This document shows, piece after piece, positions 1 to 8,091 of a stretch of 54,837 nt of DNA (positions within the stretch are counted from its first letter, which is position 1; every line of letters begins with the position of its first letter). The position numbers and the translations under genes were made by a program. Where the stretch lies: the NCBI GenBank assembly GCA_020053795.1, contig JAGVMN010000047.1:1-54837 (forward strand), given 5' to 3'. Source of the DNA: Bacteroidia bacterium. Lineage in GTDB: Bacteria; Bacteroidota; Bacteroidia; NS11-12g; UBA9320. The notes beneath the pieces are model-generated. The model was not told the DNA's origin. It did no database searches and saw only the letters and a list, made by a program, of their open reading frames with translations.

Positions 1-107
1 GACTTTTGAAGGAACTAATTGAAATTAAGTTGACGCATAGGTGGCGGAACACCAACCGAAGGAGAAAGTATTTGAACCCATATTCTGGTGGGTGACAACT
101 CCAGCCC

Positions 108-128
108 ACGCTCGCGTCCTGCGAGTGT
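108..128. other. Short hairpin in the left-edge non-coding stretch
   Basis: An inverted repeat (ACGCTCGC / GCGAGTGT, one G-U pair, 5-nt loop) lies 16 nt beyond the stop codon of the GAPDH gene. It has no U-run, so at best it is a weak terminator. I see nothing else convincing in bases 1-143; a + frame is open from the edge to a TGA at 93-95, too short to judge. Confidence 0.3.
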
Positions 129-143
129 AATCCCAAACCTATT

Positions 144-1619
144 TCAAAAATACACCAACCTTCTCACATTAGAAACATGTTTGGCCAGCCGCACCACCTG
201 TTTGGTATAGCCGAATTCGTTGTCGTACCAAACATAGAGCACGATGTTTCTTTTGTCTGGAGAGACTATGGTAGCCGGGCTGTCGAACACAGCCGGGCAG
301 GAGTTGCCTATGATGTCGCTGGAAACCAGTTCGGGCTCTATGGAGTATTTGATCTGGCTCACCAAAGGTCCTTCCAAAGCAGCTTTTTTTATCAGGGCTT
401 TAACTTCGTCCAATGAGGTTTCTCGCTTCACTGAAAGATTCATGATGGCCAGAGATCCATTCGGTGTGGGAACCCTAACCGCATTGGCAGTCAGCTTGTC
501 TTTCAGTTGCGGAATCACTTTAGAAACCGCTGAGGCAGCACCCGTTTCGGTGATTACCATATTGATGGCAGCCGAACGGCCGCGGCGGAATTTCTTGTGC
601 ATGTTGTCCAGCAGATTCTGGTCGTTGGTATAGGCATGCACCGTTTCTATATGGCCTTTTTCGATGCCCAGGTTGTCTTCAATTACTTTTAAGACGGGCA
701 CTATGGCATTGGTGGTGCAGGATGCCGCCGTGAAAATGGTTTCCTTCTCTATGTCGAAATCATCGTGGTTTACCCCGTAAACTATATTCGGCAGGTCTCC
801 TTTGCCCGGTGCGGTCAGCATCACCTTACTGATGCCCTTGGATTTCAGATGGAGGGCTAAAGAATCTCTGTCGCGAACGATACCGGTATTGTCAATCAGC
901 ACGGCATTCGTAATTCCGTAAGATTCATAGTTGATGTCGTCCGGTTTACTTGCTTCAATCATTTTAACAATCTGCCCGTTGATGATCAGGGCTTTGTTGA
1001 TGAAATCTTCGGTGATATTCCCCCGGAAAGCTCCGTGCACAGAATCCATCCGCAGCAGAGCCGACCTTTTCATAATATCGGCATCGCTGTTAGATCGGGT
1101 CACAATTGCTTTCAGTTTCAACTGTTGTCCTTTGCCGGAAAGCCTGATCAGTTCCCTGGCAACCAATCGTCCGATGCGACCAAAACCATAGAGGACGACA
1201 TCCCGTGGTTCCACTGTCCGGGCATGTTGCCCCATAAAGCCCGTTAGCTTGTCTGAAAGAAAAGCAGCCGTGTTTCCGTAGTTGCCCTGTTCCTGTGTCC
1301 ACTCGTCGCTCAGTTTCCCTATGTCAATCTTGGACGGGGCGAGGTCATCGAACGTCAGCAGTTCGTTGGCCAGTTGTGAGGTTACATAAATATCCACGGT
1401 TTTGCTGATGATGTCTTTGGCGTATTGATGCAGTTTGAGCACCTCTGAACTACTCACGTCAATGAGGGTATTCCTGAAAAACACCAGTTCCACGGATTTC
1501 TCATAGATGAGCCTGCTCACAGCATTGATCAGTTCGGCACTGGCTTTTTCTTTTTCAACCCATGACAGCAATTCCTTGTCATAGGCGTCTTTTTTTGTTT
1601 GAATTGTTTTGGTTTCCAT
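144..1619 (-). CDS. gap: Glyceraldehyde-3-phosphate dehydrogenase, long Bacteroidota form
   Basis: Cytoplasmic enzyme oxidising and phosphorylating glyceraldehyde 3-phosphate to 1,3-bisphosphoglycerate, in glycolysis or gluconeogenesis. Visible are a Rossmann nucleotide-binding motif (LYGFGRIGRLVARE, around residue 145), the active-site motif AASCTTNAIVP with the catalytic cysteine, and the C-terminal WYDNEFGYTKQVVRL. At 491 aa it is longer than the usual 330-340 aa enzyme because of about 140 helical N-terminal residues, typical of the long Bacteroidota type. The ATG at 1617-1619 lies just downstream of a good promoter (1643-1674). The gene stands alone on its strand. Cofactor preference and metabolic direction cannot be read from the sequence. 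Confidence 0.95.
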   Translation of the reverse strand: METKTIQTKKDAYDKELLSWVEKEKASAELINAVSRLIYEKSVELVFFRNTLIDVSSSEVLKLHQYAKDIISKTVDIYVTSQLANELLTFDDLAPSKIDIGKLSDEWTQEQGNYGNTAAFLSDKLTGFMGQHARTVEPRDVVLYGFGRIGRLVARELIRLSGKGQQLKLKAIVTRSNSDADIMKRSALLRMDSVHGAFRGNITEDFINKALIINGQIVKMIEASKPDDINYESYGITNAVLIDNTGIVRDRDSLALHLKSKGISKVMLTAPGKGDLPNIVYGVNHDDFDIEKETIFTAASCTTNAIVPVLKVIEDNLGIEKGHIETVHAYTNDQNLLDNMHKKFRRGRSAAINMVITETGAASAVSKVIPQLKDKLTANAVRVPTPNGSLAIMNLSVKRETSLDEVKALIKKAALEGPLVSQIKYSIEPELVSSDIIGNSCPAVFDSPATIVSPDKRNIVLYVWYDNEFGYTKQVVRLAKHVSNVRRLVYF

Positions 1620-1642
1620 AACAGGTCCGATTTATAACGCAG

Positions 1643-1674
1643 CGAAATTAAGTTTTTCAGTCGCTGAACTCAAA
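1643..1674 (-). promoter_or_regulatory. Bacteroidota-type promoter of the GAPDH gene
   Basis: On the minus strand TTTG (1671-1674) is followed after 20 nt by TAATTTCG (1643-1650), one mismatch from the Bacteroidota -7 consensus TAnnTTTG. It would start transcription about 15-20 nt before the ATG. Confidence 0.6.
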
Positions 1675-1728
1675 TGAAGTCCTCAACTTTTGAGATGATA
1701 TTTCTACGGTTGTCAGTTCAGTGAAACA

Positions 1729-1835
1729 GTTCCGTAGGAACGGGTAATATTGTAACAACGGACTTCAGTCCGTTGAAAAATGCGATAGAAAATTCTGCTT
1801 ATCTAAGAGTTACCAGTAGATAGGGCTTTGCCCTA
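1729..1835. repeat. Cluster of three REP-like palindromes
   Basis: Three short perfect palindromes follow one another: GTTCCGTAGGAAC (1729-1741), CAACGGACTTCAGTCCGTTG (1756-1775, 9-bp stem) and TAGGGCTTTGCCCTA (1821-1835). Palindromes of this style occur as intergenic REP elements mobilised by Y1 transposases (RAYTs); no such transposase is in the window. The next stretch (1848-2010) has an A/T-rich inverted motif (TTTTTTTTAAC / AAAAAG) and a small hairpin GTCCACCGCTGGAC, and looks like a dispersed element rather than a gene. Confidence 0.55.
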
Positions 1836-2025
1836 AACCCAATCATTTCTTTTTTTTAACAAAAAGAAACGAAGTAAAGAAAAGTCAAGAACGAAATCCA
1901 ACCTTCTTTTTTCTTTTGCACGAGCCCACCGCCTCTCAGCCGAAAAAATCAGGTTCGCACATTTCGTTCACGCCCGTCCACCGCTGGACAGACCTTCTCC
2001 GTAAAAAGGATTTAAGTATTATGTT

Positions 2026-2056
2026 TTTGAAGTTATCACGAAATAAAGTAATTTTG
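2026..2056 (+). promoter_or_regulatory. Consensus Bacteroidota promoter of the LVIVD T9SS cargo
   Basis: TTTG (2026-2029), 19-nt spacer, TAATTTTG (2049-2056): a full match to the Bacteroidota sigma-factor consensus, 22 nt upstream of the ATG at 2079. It supports that start codon and shows that the palindromes upstream lie outside the transcript. Confidence 0.75.
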
Positions 2057-2078
2057 ATTTAACCTTAATTGCTGAAAA

Positions 2079-3599
2079 ATGAAATTAATCACTCACAATC
2101 ATTCATTTTCAAATCCGCTAGCTATCGGATCTCAAATTTCTCGAACTGAGCGGAGTCGAAGTGTTAAATTAGCACATTGTCTTTCGATTTTTGTATTGAT
2201 TTTAACCACCAACCAGATCAACGCCCAATGCGGCCAAAAAGTCAACTTACAGGCAGGGTGGGAGATCGCCTATTCTTTTCCGGATCAGGCCATGACCGCC
2301 CATCACGATATCAACGGGAAAGACTTTTTGTATGTCGCGTCAAAGGAAGCCGGACTTAGGATTTACAATCTATCAGACACGACGCCATCATTGGTGAAAA
2401 CCATCCCCATTTCAAGTATTGACAACCTGCATGTGATGTCGGTTAGCCAGTCGGGCAATTACCTATATCTCTCCCTGGGTGATTTCTTTTCGTCCAAACA
2501 GAATACAGGCGTGGCCATTGTGGATGTCACCAATCCTACAACTGCAACTTTGACGGATTTCTGGAAAAACGAACCCGCCACCCAGGGAACCGGAATGGTT
2601 CAGGTGGAGGGAAATTATGCCTACGCAGCCGGAATGGGGAATGGACTTTTTATACTCGACATCAGCGATAAAAGCGATATCAAATTCGTCTCGCAATTCG
2701 TGCCGGACATATCCTATCCTAATCCCAAAAGTCCGGACCCGCTGAAATACAATGCCAGAGGTCTGGCCGTGAGAAATGATGTTGTTTATTTGAGTTACGA
2801 CGCCGGAGGTATCCGCATCATAAACGTTTCAAACAAAGCAAAACCTTTAGAGACAGGGCGTTATTCAAACCCTGTTTTGAACGACAGACCCAGGGCCTAC
2901 AACAATCTGGTGCTGAATGATACCCTTCTTTATGTAGCCATAGATTACTGCGGAATGGAAGTTCTGAGTGTTAAAGATACCGCTAAGATCAGGCAGGTTT
3001 CATGGTGGAATCCGTGGAAATGTGAGACGCCGGCTAACAACTGGTTCAACAGTCCTGGACATACCAATGAGATTGCTTATGACAAAGATTGCAAAGTGGT
3101 TTTCATGTCATCGGGCAAAAGTGAGATGCATGCAGTTAGCGTTGCCGACCCGGCAAAGCCCGATTCCTGTGCCAGCTTTGGGAATACAACCAATAGTCAG
3201 GGTACGTGGGGCCTGGGTCTTTACAAAAACAAGGTCTATACAGCTTATATTTTTGTCCCGTTGGGAATACCGTTTTTCTCCAATTGGTCAGGGATCAAGG
3301 AAATTATCTGGGATAATAAATGCACGAATAGAACAGAGGGAAACCTCAAGGTGAAAAAGGGTTTTGACCTTTATCCGAATCCTGTTTTGGAAGGCAAGGT
3401 CAAACTGAATACCGGAGAAGTGGCAAATATTGTTGTCGAAGTATATGATTATCTGGGAAGAAAAGTTTACCATGAGTCCTTTGAGACCTTGTCTCCCGGA
3501 CAGAAGTTGGACATTGGCTACTTGGAAAACGGGAATTATCAGGTGGTTCTGAAGGCTGCCGATAGAGTAGAGACCGGGCGAATGGTAGTTGCGAGATAA
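2079..3599 (+). CDS. LVIVD-repeat beta-propeller protein with T9SS type A sorting domain
   Basis: Exported protein of 506 aa. An N-terminal signal segment has its hydrophobic core around residues 31-45 and a probable cleavage after INAQ. The middle carries LVIVD-type blades (for example VAIVDVTNPTTATL, LFILDISDKSDI, IRIINVSNKAKPL) expected to form a beta-propeller. The last 85 residues (from FDLYPNPV to GRMVVAR) are a type A T9SS sorting domain, so it should cross the outer membrane and be surface-attached or released. The n-region before the hydrophobic core is unusually long (about 30 residues) and includes RTERSRSV, encoded by a dispersed repeat at 2131-2170. A consensus promoter lies at 2026-2056. 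Ligand or activity is unknown. Confidence 0.88.
   Translation: MKLITHNHSFSNPLAIGSQISRTERSRSVKLAHCLSIFVLILTTNQINAQCGQKVNLQAGWEIAYSFPDQAMTAHHDINGKDFLYVASKEAGLRIYNLSDTTPSLVKTIPISSIDNLHVMSVSQSGNYLYLSLGDFFSSKQNTGVAIVDVTNPTTATLTDFWKNEPATQGTGMVQVEGNYAYAAGMGNGLFILDISDKSDIKFVSQFVPDISYPNPKSPDPLKYNARGLAVRNDVVYLSYDAGGIRIINVSNKAKPLETGRYSNPVLNDRPRAYNNLVLNDTLLYVAIDYCGMEVLSVKDTAKIRQVSWWNPWKCETPANNWFNSPGHTNEIAYDKDCKVVFMSSGKSEMHAVSVADPAKPDSCASFGNTTNSQGTWGLGLYKNKVYTAYIFVPLGIPFFSNWSGIKEIIWDNKCTNRTEGNLKVKKGFDLYPNPVLEGKVKLNTGEVANIVVEVYDYLGRKVYHESFETLSPGQKLDIGYLENGNYQVVLKAADRVETGRMVVAR
2131..2170 (+). repeat. ERSRS-type dispersed repeat inside the signal-peptide coding region
   Basis: TCAAATTTCTCGAACTGAGC followed by GGAGTCGAAGTGTTAAATT. 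The core is an imperfect hairpin (CGAACT / AGTCG around GAGCGG). Related copies lie at 4264-4283 (reverse), 4310-4390 (interrupted) and 52965-53008 (reverse). Here it is read in frame as SQISRTERSRSVKL, adding several arginines to the signal peptide n-region. Confidence 0.75.
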
Positions 3600-3620
3600 A
3601 ATGGGTGTGTTCTCTGCTGA

Positions 3621-3668
3621 GAAGCTGAAACAAACCTGAAATAAATTCAGGATGACTTCGCATGACCA
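3621..3668 (-). repeat. CTGAA...TTCAGG dispersed repeat between convergent genes
   Basis: Contains the hairpin CCTGAA-ATAAA-TTCAGG (3635-3651) with flanks CTGAAAC and GATGAC. On the minus strand it reads as SHPEFISG, a peptide signature I associate with intergenic repeats in many bacteria. It sits between the convergent LVIVD and DoxX genes and could also stop transcription, although no U-run follows. Confidence 0.45.
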
Positions 3669-3678
3669 CCGCACATAC

Positions 3679-4092
3679 TTATTTCTTATGAATCACCCGA
3701 TCCAAAGCGTATTTGCCGCCACCAAAAACGATAAGACCGAGATAAACAATCAGATATAATAAGGCCATTTCTTTATTTTTGAAAGGATCATCGGCATGTA
3801 CTACAACAACAGCTACAATCATGGTAAATATGAGCGGAATAACAGCCCATCTGACCTTATAACCAATGGCAACAAGAATGGAACAGATCACTTCGGCAAA
3901 AACAGCCATCACAAGCGAAACTGTTTCGCCAATACCTAACGGGTTGGCAAATTTGATTTCACCGCCGGCCAACAACTTTTCTATTTTTGGCCAGCCATGC
4001 GATAACATAAGTGCTGCAACGCTGATTCTCAGAACCAACAACCAGATATGGGCGAAATCTTCATTAAGAATAATCAGATGTCCTTTTTTCAT
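3679..4092 (-). CDS. DoxX family membrane protein
   Basis: A 137-aa integral membrane protein with four predicted transmembrane segments (around residues 15-35, 52-75, 80-98 and 110-130). The first carries the ALMLSHGWPKIEK motif characteristic of DoxX-type proteins and the last ends with FGGGKYALDR. The family includes quinol-oxidase-linked and redox-related membrane proteins, but most bacterial members have no proven reaction. The gene is monocistronic and convergent with the LVIVD gene. The start MKKGHLIIL is the only sensible ATG. Confidence 0.85.
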   Translation of the reverse strand: MKKGHLIILNEDFAHIWLLVLRISVAALMLSHGWPKIEKLLAGGEIKFANPLGIGETVSLVMAVFAEVICSILVAIGYKVRWAVIPLIFTMIVAVVVVHADDPFKNKEMALLYLIVYLGLIVFGGGKYALDRVIHKK

Positions 4093-4263
4093 GTTGTCAT
4101 AAACTTTGAGAGGTGTGAAATTGTTTGCATTGATCTGAAATTGAATGAAAATTGACGCGGTACGGATTGTTCATTTATTGGAAGTCAATTTTAGATATTG
4201 GTTCATCCCTAGACTATCCATTGTAAACTTCGGCTCATCTCAGTTTCAAGTTCAATTTAGTGT

Positions 4264-4390
4264 AACTTCGACTCCGCTCAGTTACCCCTGACACATTTGC
4301 CAAATCCTCATTATCAAATTTCTCGACTGAGCTATTCCGATTACTGACTGAGCGGAGCCGAAGTCAGCCGTCGGAACGAAGTGTCAAATT
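4264..4390. repeat. Composite of ERSRS-type repeats with a long hairpin
   Basis: A reverse copy of the element (core at 4264-4283) is followed by a forward copy beginning TCAAATTTCTCGACTGAG (from 4315) and ending GAAGTGTCAAATT at 4390. The forward copy is interrupted by a 42-nt hairpin at 4335-4376 (TTCCGA-CTGACT / AGTCAG-TCGGAA) that itself contains GAGCGGAGCCGA. The inverted pair resembles a REPIN. The rest of the gap 4093-4406 holds a possible eroded copy near 4226-4245 and no gene. Confidence 0.65.
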
Positions 4391-4394
4391 ATAT

Positions 4395-4402
4395 TAACTT
4401 TG
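4395..4402 (+). promoter_or_regulatory. -7 promoter box giving a near-leaderless DUF4293 transcript
   Basis: TAACTTTG matches TAnnTTTG exactly and ends 4 nt before the ATG at 4407, so transcription should start at or next to the start codon. No clear TTTG is seen 19-20 nt upstream, where the repeat at 4264-4390 ends. Confidence 0.5.
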
Positions 4403-4406
4403 CCTC

Positions 4407-4877
4407 ATGATTTATCGCAAACAGACTTTATATTTTTTGGCTGTCGCAATCATTGCTTTTATGTTGATTTGGACCGACCCGGTTTACTTTACCAGCAATA
4501 GAAAAGATGCTGGTGTAAATGTTGGATTAGTCGAAGTTGGATTCAGTAATACTGTTTTAAAGAAAGGCGATATTGTCATTAACAATTTGCTCTCAAGCAC
4601 CTTGTTTACCATAGGGACACTATCTTTTGTAGCGATCTTCTTTTTTAAAAATCGTAGAATTCAACGTTTAATCACGATCATAAACGCTTTGTTAATCCTT
4701 GCACTTCCTTTTATCATGTACAAATATAGTTTAGGAATGAGCTATTTCAACGATCCGGTTAACGAATTCAAAATGGCCACTTTAATCCCTTTGAGCCTTT
4801 TGCTTTTCAACTATCTGGCCTATGCCGGAATTCAAAAAGATGAAAGGTTGGTACGATCGGTGGACAGAATAAGATGA
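4407..4877 (+). CDS. DUF4293 family membrane protein
   Basis: A 156-aa protein with four predicted transmembrane helices (around residues 7-25, 60-82, 87-106 and 122-142). The N-terminal MIYRKQTLYFLAVAIIAF matches the start of DUF4293, a family of short four-helix membrane proteins found in Bacteroidota. Function is unknown. The stop overlaps the ATG of the following ABC gene by 4 nt (ATGA), so the two are co-translated. The start codon lies 4 nt after a -7 box, suggesting a leaderless or very short-leader mRNA. Confidence 0.8.
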   Translation: MIYRKQTLYFLAVAIIAFMLIWTDPVYFTSNRKDAGVNVGLVEVGFSNTVLKKGDIVINNLLSSTLFTIGTLSFVAIFFFKNRRIQRLITIINALLILALPFIMYKYSLGMSYFNDPVNEFKMATLIPLSLLLFNYLAYAGIQKDERLVRSVDRIR

Positions 4878-6556
4878 GGGAAGAGTCTCTGCTTTCCATC
4901 CAAAACCTCAGTATATGTTTTGGGGTAGGAGTCAACAAAGTTCAGGTAGTAGATGATTTTACTCTCAATATAAAAAAAGGCAAAATCTATGGTTTGGTAG
5001 GTGAGTCCGGCAGCGGTAAGTCGGTCAGCATGCTTTCCATCTGCGGACTGGTTCCAAAAATATATTATGATTCAGGCAAAATACTGTTTCAGGACGAAAC
5101 GGGCAAAACAACAGATTTGATCAACGCCAATAGAGAAACCATGATGAATGTGAGAGGCCGTCAAATAGCCTATGTGTTTCAGGAACCAATGACCGGTCTT
5201 AATCCTTTGATGACTTGCGGCAAACAGGTAGCAGAGGCGTGTTTCGAAGTCAGAGATACAAGAACTGAGGTGTTGAGATTATTCAATGAGGTAAAATTAC
5301 CTGATCCGGAAAGGATTTACAACAGTTATCCGCATCAGATTTCCGGCGGACAAAGACAAAGGGTGATGATAGCGATGGCCATTGCCAATAAACCGCAGTT
5401 GCTGATAGCCGACGAGCCAACGACAGCACTTGATGCCTCGGTGCAGAAAACCATTGTTGATCTTTTGGTAAACCTTAGTAAGAATCTCAATATGGCCATG
5501 GTTTTTATCAGCCACGACCTGATGCTGGTGAAGTCATTTGCAGATGAGGTGACCGTAATGTACAAAGGAAAGGTGATGGAACAGGGAGAGGCCGGGCATG
5601 TGTTCAACAACCCGCAGCATCCTTATACCAAAGCGTTGCTTCGAATTCACCCGTCCTATCATCAAAAAGGAGAATACCTGGCGACTCTGGATCATTTGCT
5701 GAATCGCGAAGATATGAGCAGTCTCCCGCAAAAAAGTGACGTAGAATATTGGCCAAAAGAACTAACAATTGCTGAGAATACGATATTGTCCGGAGAAAAA
5801 CTTCTGAAAAAATTTGGTCGAAAAACAGGTTTTAAAACGATCAGCAACGTAGTTCTTAAAGAGATAGACCTCGAAGTTTTTGAGGGAGAAACTCTGGGAA
5901 TAGTGGGAGAGTCCGGTTGCGGAAAAAGTACATTGGCTAAAATATTGGTTCGCCTTCATAGTCCTGATGGTGGCACTTTGACCTATAAAGGAAAAAGCAT
6001 TTTTGATATTGGTAAAAGGTATTCCCGCGAGGTTCAAATGGTTTTTCAGGACCCTTATTCTTCTCTGAATCCAAGAAAAAGAGTAGGCGAAGCATTGACG
6101 GAACCCATGAAGGTTCACAACATTTTGCCTTCATCTAAAGCACGTGTGGAAAAAGCAAAGGAGCTTTTGGAATCTGTTGGCCTTGATCCAGCACTTTTCG
6201 AAAGATACCCCCACGAACTTAGCGGCGGACAGCGTCAAAGGCTTTGCATAGCCCGTGCTTTGAGTGTTAACCCAAGAGTTATCATCTGCGACGAAAGCGT
6301 TTCGGCATTAGATGTTTCCGTTCAGGCCCAGATACTGAACCTGCTTAAAAAACTTCAGGTAGAAAAAAACCTGACTTATATATTTATTTCCCACGACCTG
6401 AATGTGGTGGCCTATCTCAGCGACCGTATCATGGTGATGAGCGATGGATCCATTTCAGAAATCGCAACCACCAAAGAAATCATCGAAAATCCAAAGAGTG
6501 ACTATACCAGGACTTTGTTGGGGTTAATGGAGGGTAGATTAAGTGGAGTGATATGA
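4874..6556 (+). CDS. Oligopeptide-type ABC transporter, two fused ATPase domains
   Basis: Tandem nucleotide-binding protein (560 aa) energising a dipeptide, oligopeptide or nickel-type importer, resembling DppD and DppF joined in one chain (as in YejF). Domain 1 (about 1-270) has Walker A GESGSGKS, signature SGGQRQR and Walker B LLIADEPTTALD. Domain 2 (about 300-555) has GESGCGKST, LSGGQRQR and VIICDESVSALD. Both D-loops and switch histidines (ISHDL) are intact, so both sites should hydrolyse ATP. Each domain ends with the HPYT-like oligopeptide-family extension (NPQHPYTKALL; NPKSDYTRTLL). No permease or binding protein is nearby, so the substrate is open. It overlaps DUF4293 by 4 nt. Confidence 0.9.
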   Translation: MREESLLSIQNLSICFGVGVNKVQVVDDFTLNIKKGKIYGLVGESGSGKSVSMLSICGLVPKIYYDSGKILFQDETGKTTDLINANRETMMNVRGRQIAYVFQEPMTGLNPLMTCGKQVAEACFEVRDTRTEVLRLFNEVKLPDPERIYNSYPHQISGGQRQRVMIAMAIANKPQLLIADEPTTALDASVQKTIVDLLVNLSKNLNMAMVFISHDLMLVKSFADEVTVMYKGKVMEQGEAGHVFNNPQHPYTKALLRIHPSYHQKGEYLATLDHLLNREDMSSLPQKSDVEYWPKELTIAENTILSGEKLLKKFGRKTGFKTISNVVLKEIDLEVFEGETLGIVGESGCGKSTLAKILVRLHSPDGGTLTYKGKSIFDIGKRYSREVQMVFQDPYSSLNPRKRVGEALTEPMKVHNILPSSKARVEKAKELLESVGLDPALFERYPHELSGGQRQRLCIARALSVNPRVIICDESVSALDVSVQAQILNLLKKLQVEKNLTYIFISHDLNVVAYLSDRIMVMSDGSISEIATTKEIIENPKSDYTRTLLGLMEGRLSGVI

Positions 6557-6685
6557 TACGATATGATTCGATGGAGAGACGATAATGTTGTTTGTTGGCG
6601 AAAAATACCAAAAAGGGGAATGAGACAATTGGGTTAAGTGTTGCTAAGAAACATCAGCAAAAGACAAAGTTAGTTTTTGGCAGGG

Positions 6686-7948
6686 TTATTTTTTTGCAGC
6701 GTCAAAACGCTCCAGCTTATCTTTATATTCTGCCTTTATCTTTCCTATTCGTGTTTTTTCTGAGTTATTGTTGTCTAACTTTTCGTATGCCTTAATTTGT
6801 GCATCAGCAGTTTTGAAATCGTTGATCGTAATTGCTGCTTCAACGATATTAATTAGCAATATTCTTGTCACTTTTTCATCAATTCTGGCTTTTTTGTCTT
6901 CTAAATCTGATTCACCAAGTGCCTTTACCCACATTTCTAAAGCTTTTTCCAAATCAGGATTTTTATCTGTGTACTTAAAAGCTGTATAGCCTGATATGGC
7001 AAAGTCTTTCGCTTTTTCCAAATCATCGTATTCACCGCTTTTATTTTTCACATAATGAACTTCCCTTTTGATTTCAAAAGGTGAATAGCCGTATAGATTG
7101 TTGATGAATTCATTTGCGTTGATCAGCGATTCCTCGACAGATTTTTTTTCCAAGGCTAACAGATTAGGACCACCAGAACTTTCGGATATTGTGTAATCAG
7201 AAGACCCTTCTAATAACCCGCTGAAAACCTCAGTACCATTATGTTCCAATGTCATTTCTACTGGTCTTCTATGGGATGTTTCGTAATAATATTCCACTCT
7301 TTTTTTTGTTGTTTGCGAGGCTTTGTCATAGTAGCTCACTTCCCTCGACTTTCTTTCAGGCTCCAGGTATTCAAAATTGGAAATTTTGATTTTTCCAACC
7401 AATGCATTGACATCTCCCTTTTCGAATCCATGTAATTTAAGGTACAACGTTGACAACATTTTAGGGTCATAAGTAATGGCCCTGGTTACATCCGGCTCAA
7501 CGTAGCGAGGTTCAGATGGCTTATAATACATTGGTTTTCTTGGCATTTTCAGCGTTGGTTTTTGATCTTTTAATGCCATTCTTTCTACTAAAGTCATTTT
7601 TTCCCATGCTTCATTTTCAAGCTTGAAATTTTCGCGTGCCTCTATAACCTCCTCATCGTACTTTAATAAATCTTCCTGGTATTTCCTTTCTGATTCTGCA
7701 ACTACATTCGGATGGTTTTTTAAATCGTCCTCATATTTCTTTTGGGCAAATTCTTTAAGAGAATTGTTGTTTTCAGCATAAGGTGTAGATACAGTAAAAT
7801 TGTATGCTTTTATGGTACTAATAGGTTTTGAAGGCAACCGGTTGTCTATAAAAGTAACAAGCTCTTCTTTGGTGTTTTGTGAGAAAACTGTCTGCATTTG
7901 CACCGATAACAAAAGCATAAGAATTGAATGGAGAATTGATGGTTTCAT
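6686..7948 (-). CDS. Secreted or periplasmic helical protein with TPR-like C-terminus
   Basis: I do not recognise this 420-aa protein. It starts with a clear signal peptide (hydrophobic core residues 5-20, cleavage after VFSQ). Residues 60-130 are strongly charged and helical (KKYEDDLKNH, EEVIEAREN), followed by a proline/tyrosine-rich linker (PRKPMYYKPSEPRY) and a beta-rich middle (about 150-255). The last 130 residues are helical and look like degenerate tetratricopeptide units (ALEMWVKALGESDLEDKK, AAITINDFKTADAQIKAYEKL). It is monocistronic, tail to tail with the ABC gene. The roughly 130-nt gap 6557-6685 contains short iterations of GATATGAT and nothing else. Confidence 0.7.
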   Translation of the reverse strand: MKPSILHSILMLLLSVQMQTVFSQNTKEELVTFIDNRLPSKPISTIKAYNFTVSTPYAENNNSLKEFAQKKYEDDLKNHPNVVAESERKYQEDLLKYDEEVIEARENFKLENEAWEKMTLVERMALKDQKPTLKMPRKPMYYKPSEPRYVEPDVTRAITYDPKMLSTLYLKLHGFEKGDVNALVGKIKISNFEYLEPERKSREVSYYDKASQTTKKRVEYYYETSHRRPVEMTLEHNGTEVFSGLLEGSSDYTISESSGGPNLLALEKKSVEESLINANEFINNLYGYSPFEIKREVHYVKNKSGEYDDLEKAKDFAISGYTAFKYTDKNPDLEKALEMWVKALGESDLEDKKARIDEKVTRILLINIVEAAITINDFKTADAQIKAYEKLDNNNSEKTRIGKIKAEYKDKLERFDAAKK

Positions 7949-8066
7949 TTTTTCCTTTTTCTATATTGTAAGGGTACAAGGATAGGCAAATTATTTGAAT
8001 ATCTATTGAGATTGGTTTTTCCCGTAATTGTCACATTAGCACATTAACAGATTGCCCCATAATCCA

Positions 8067-8074
8067 TAGCTTTG
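8067..8074 (+). promoter_or_regulatory. -7 promoter box of the serine operon
   Basis: TAGCTTTG, an exact TAnnTTTG match, ends 17 nt before the serC ATG. No good TTTG is seen 19-20 nt further upstream. Confidence 0.45.
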
Positions 8075-8091
8075 CCAAAAATTCAAATACA

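Noticed and set aside
1-95. Partial coding region entering from the left on the + strand
   Set aside because: Open for only 30 codons with no recognisable pattern; cannot be separated from chance.
3288-3674. Long open frames on the minus strand across the LVIVD gene end
   Set aside because: They are antisense to a clear T9SS sorting domain and begin in the dispersed repeat at 3621-3668.
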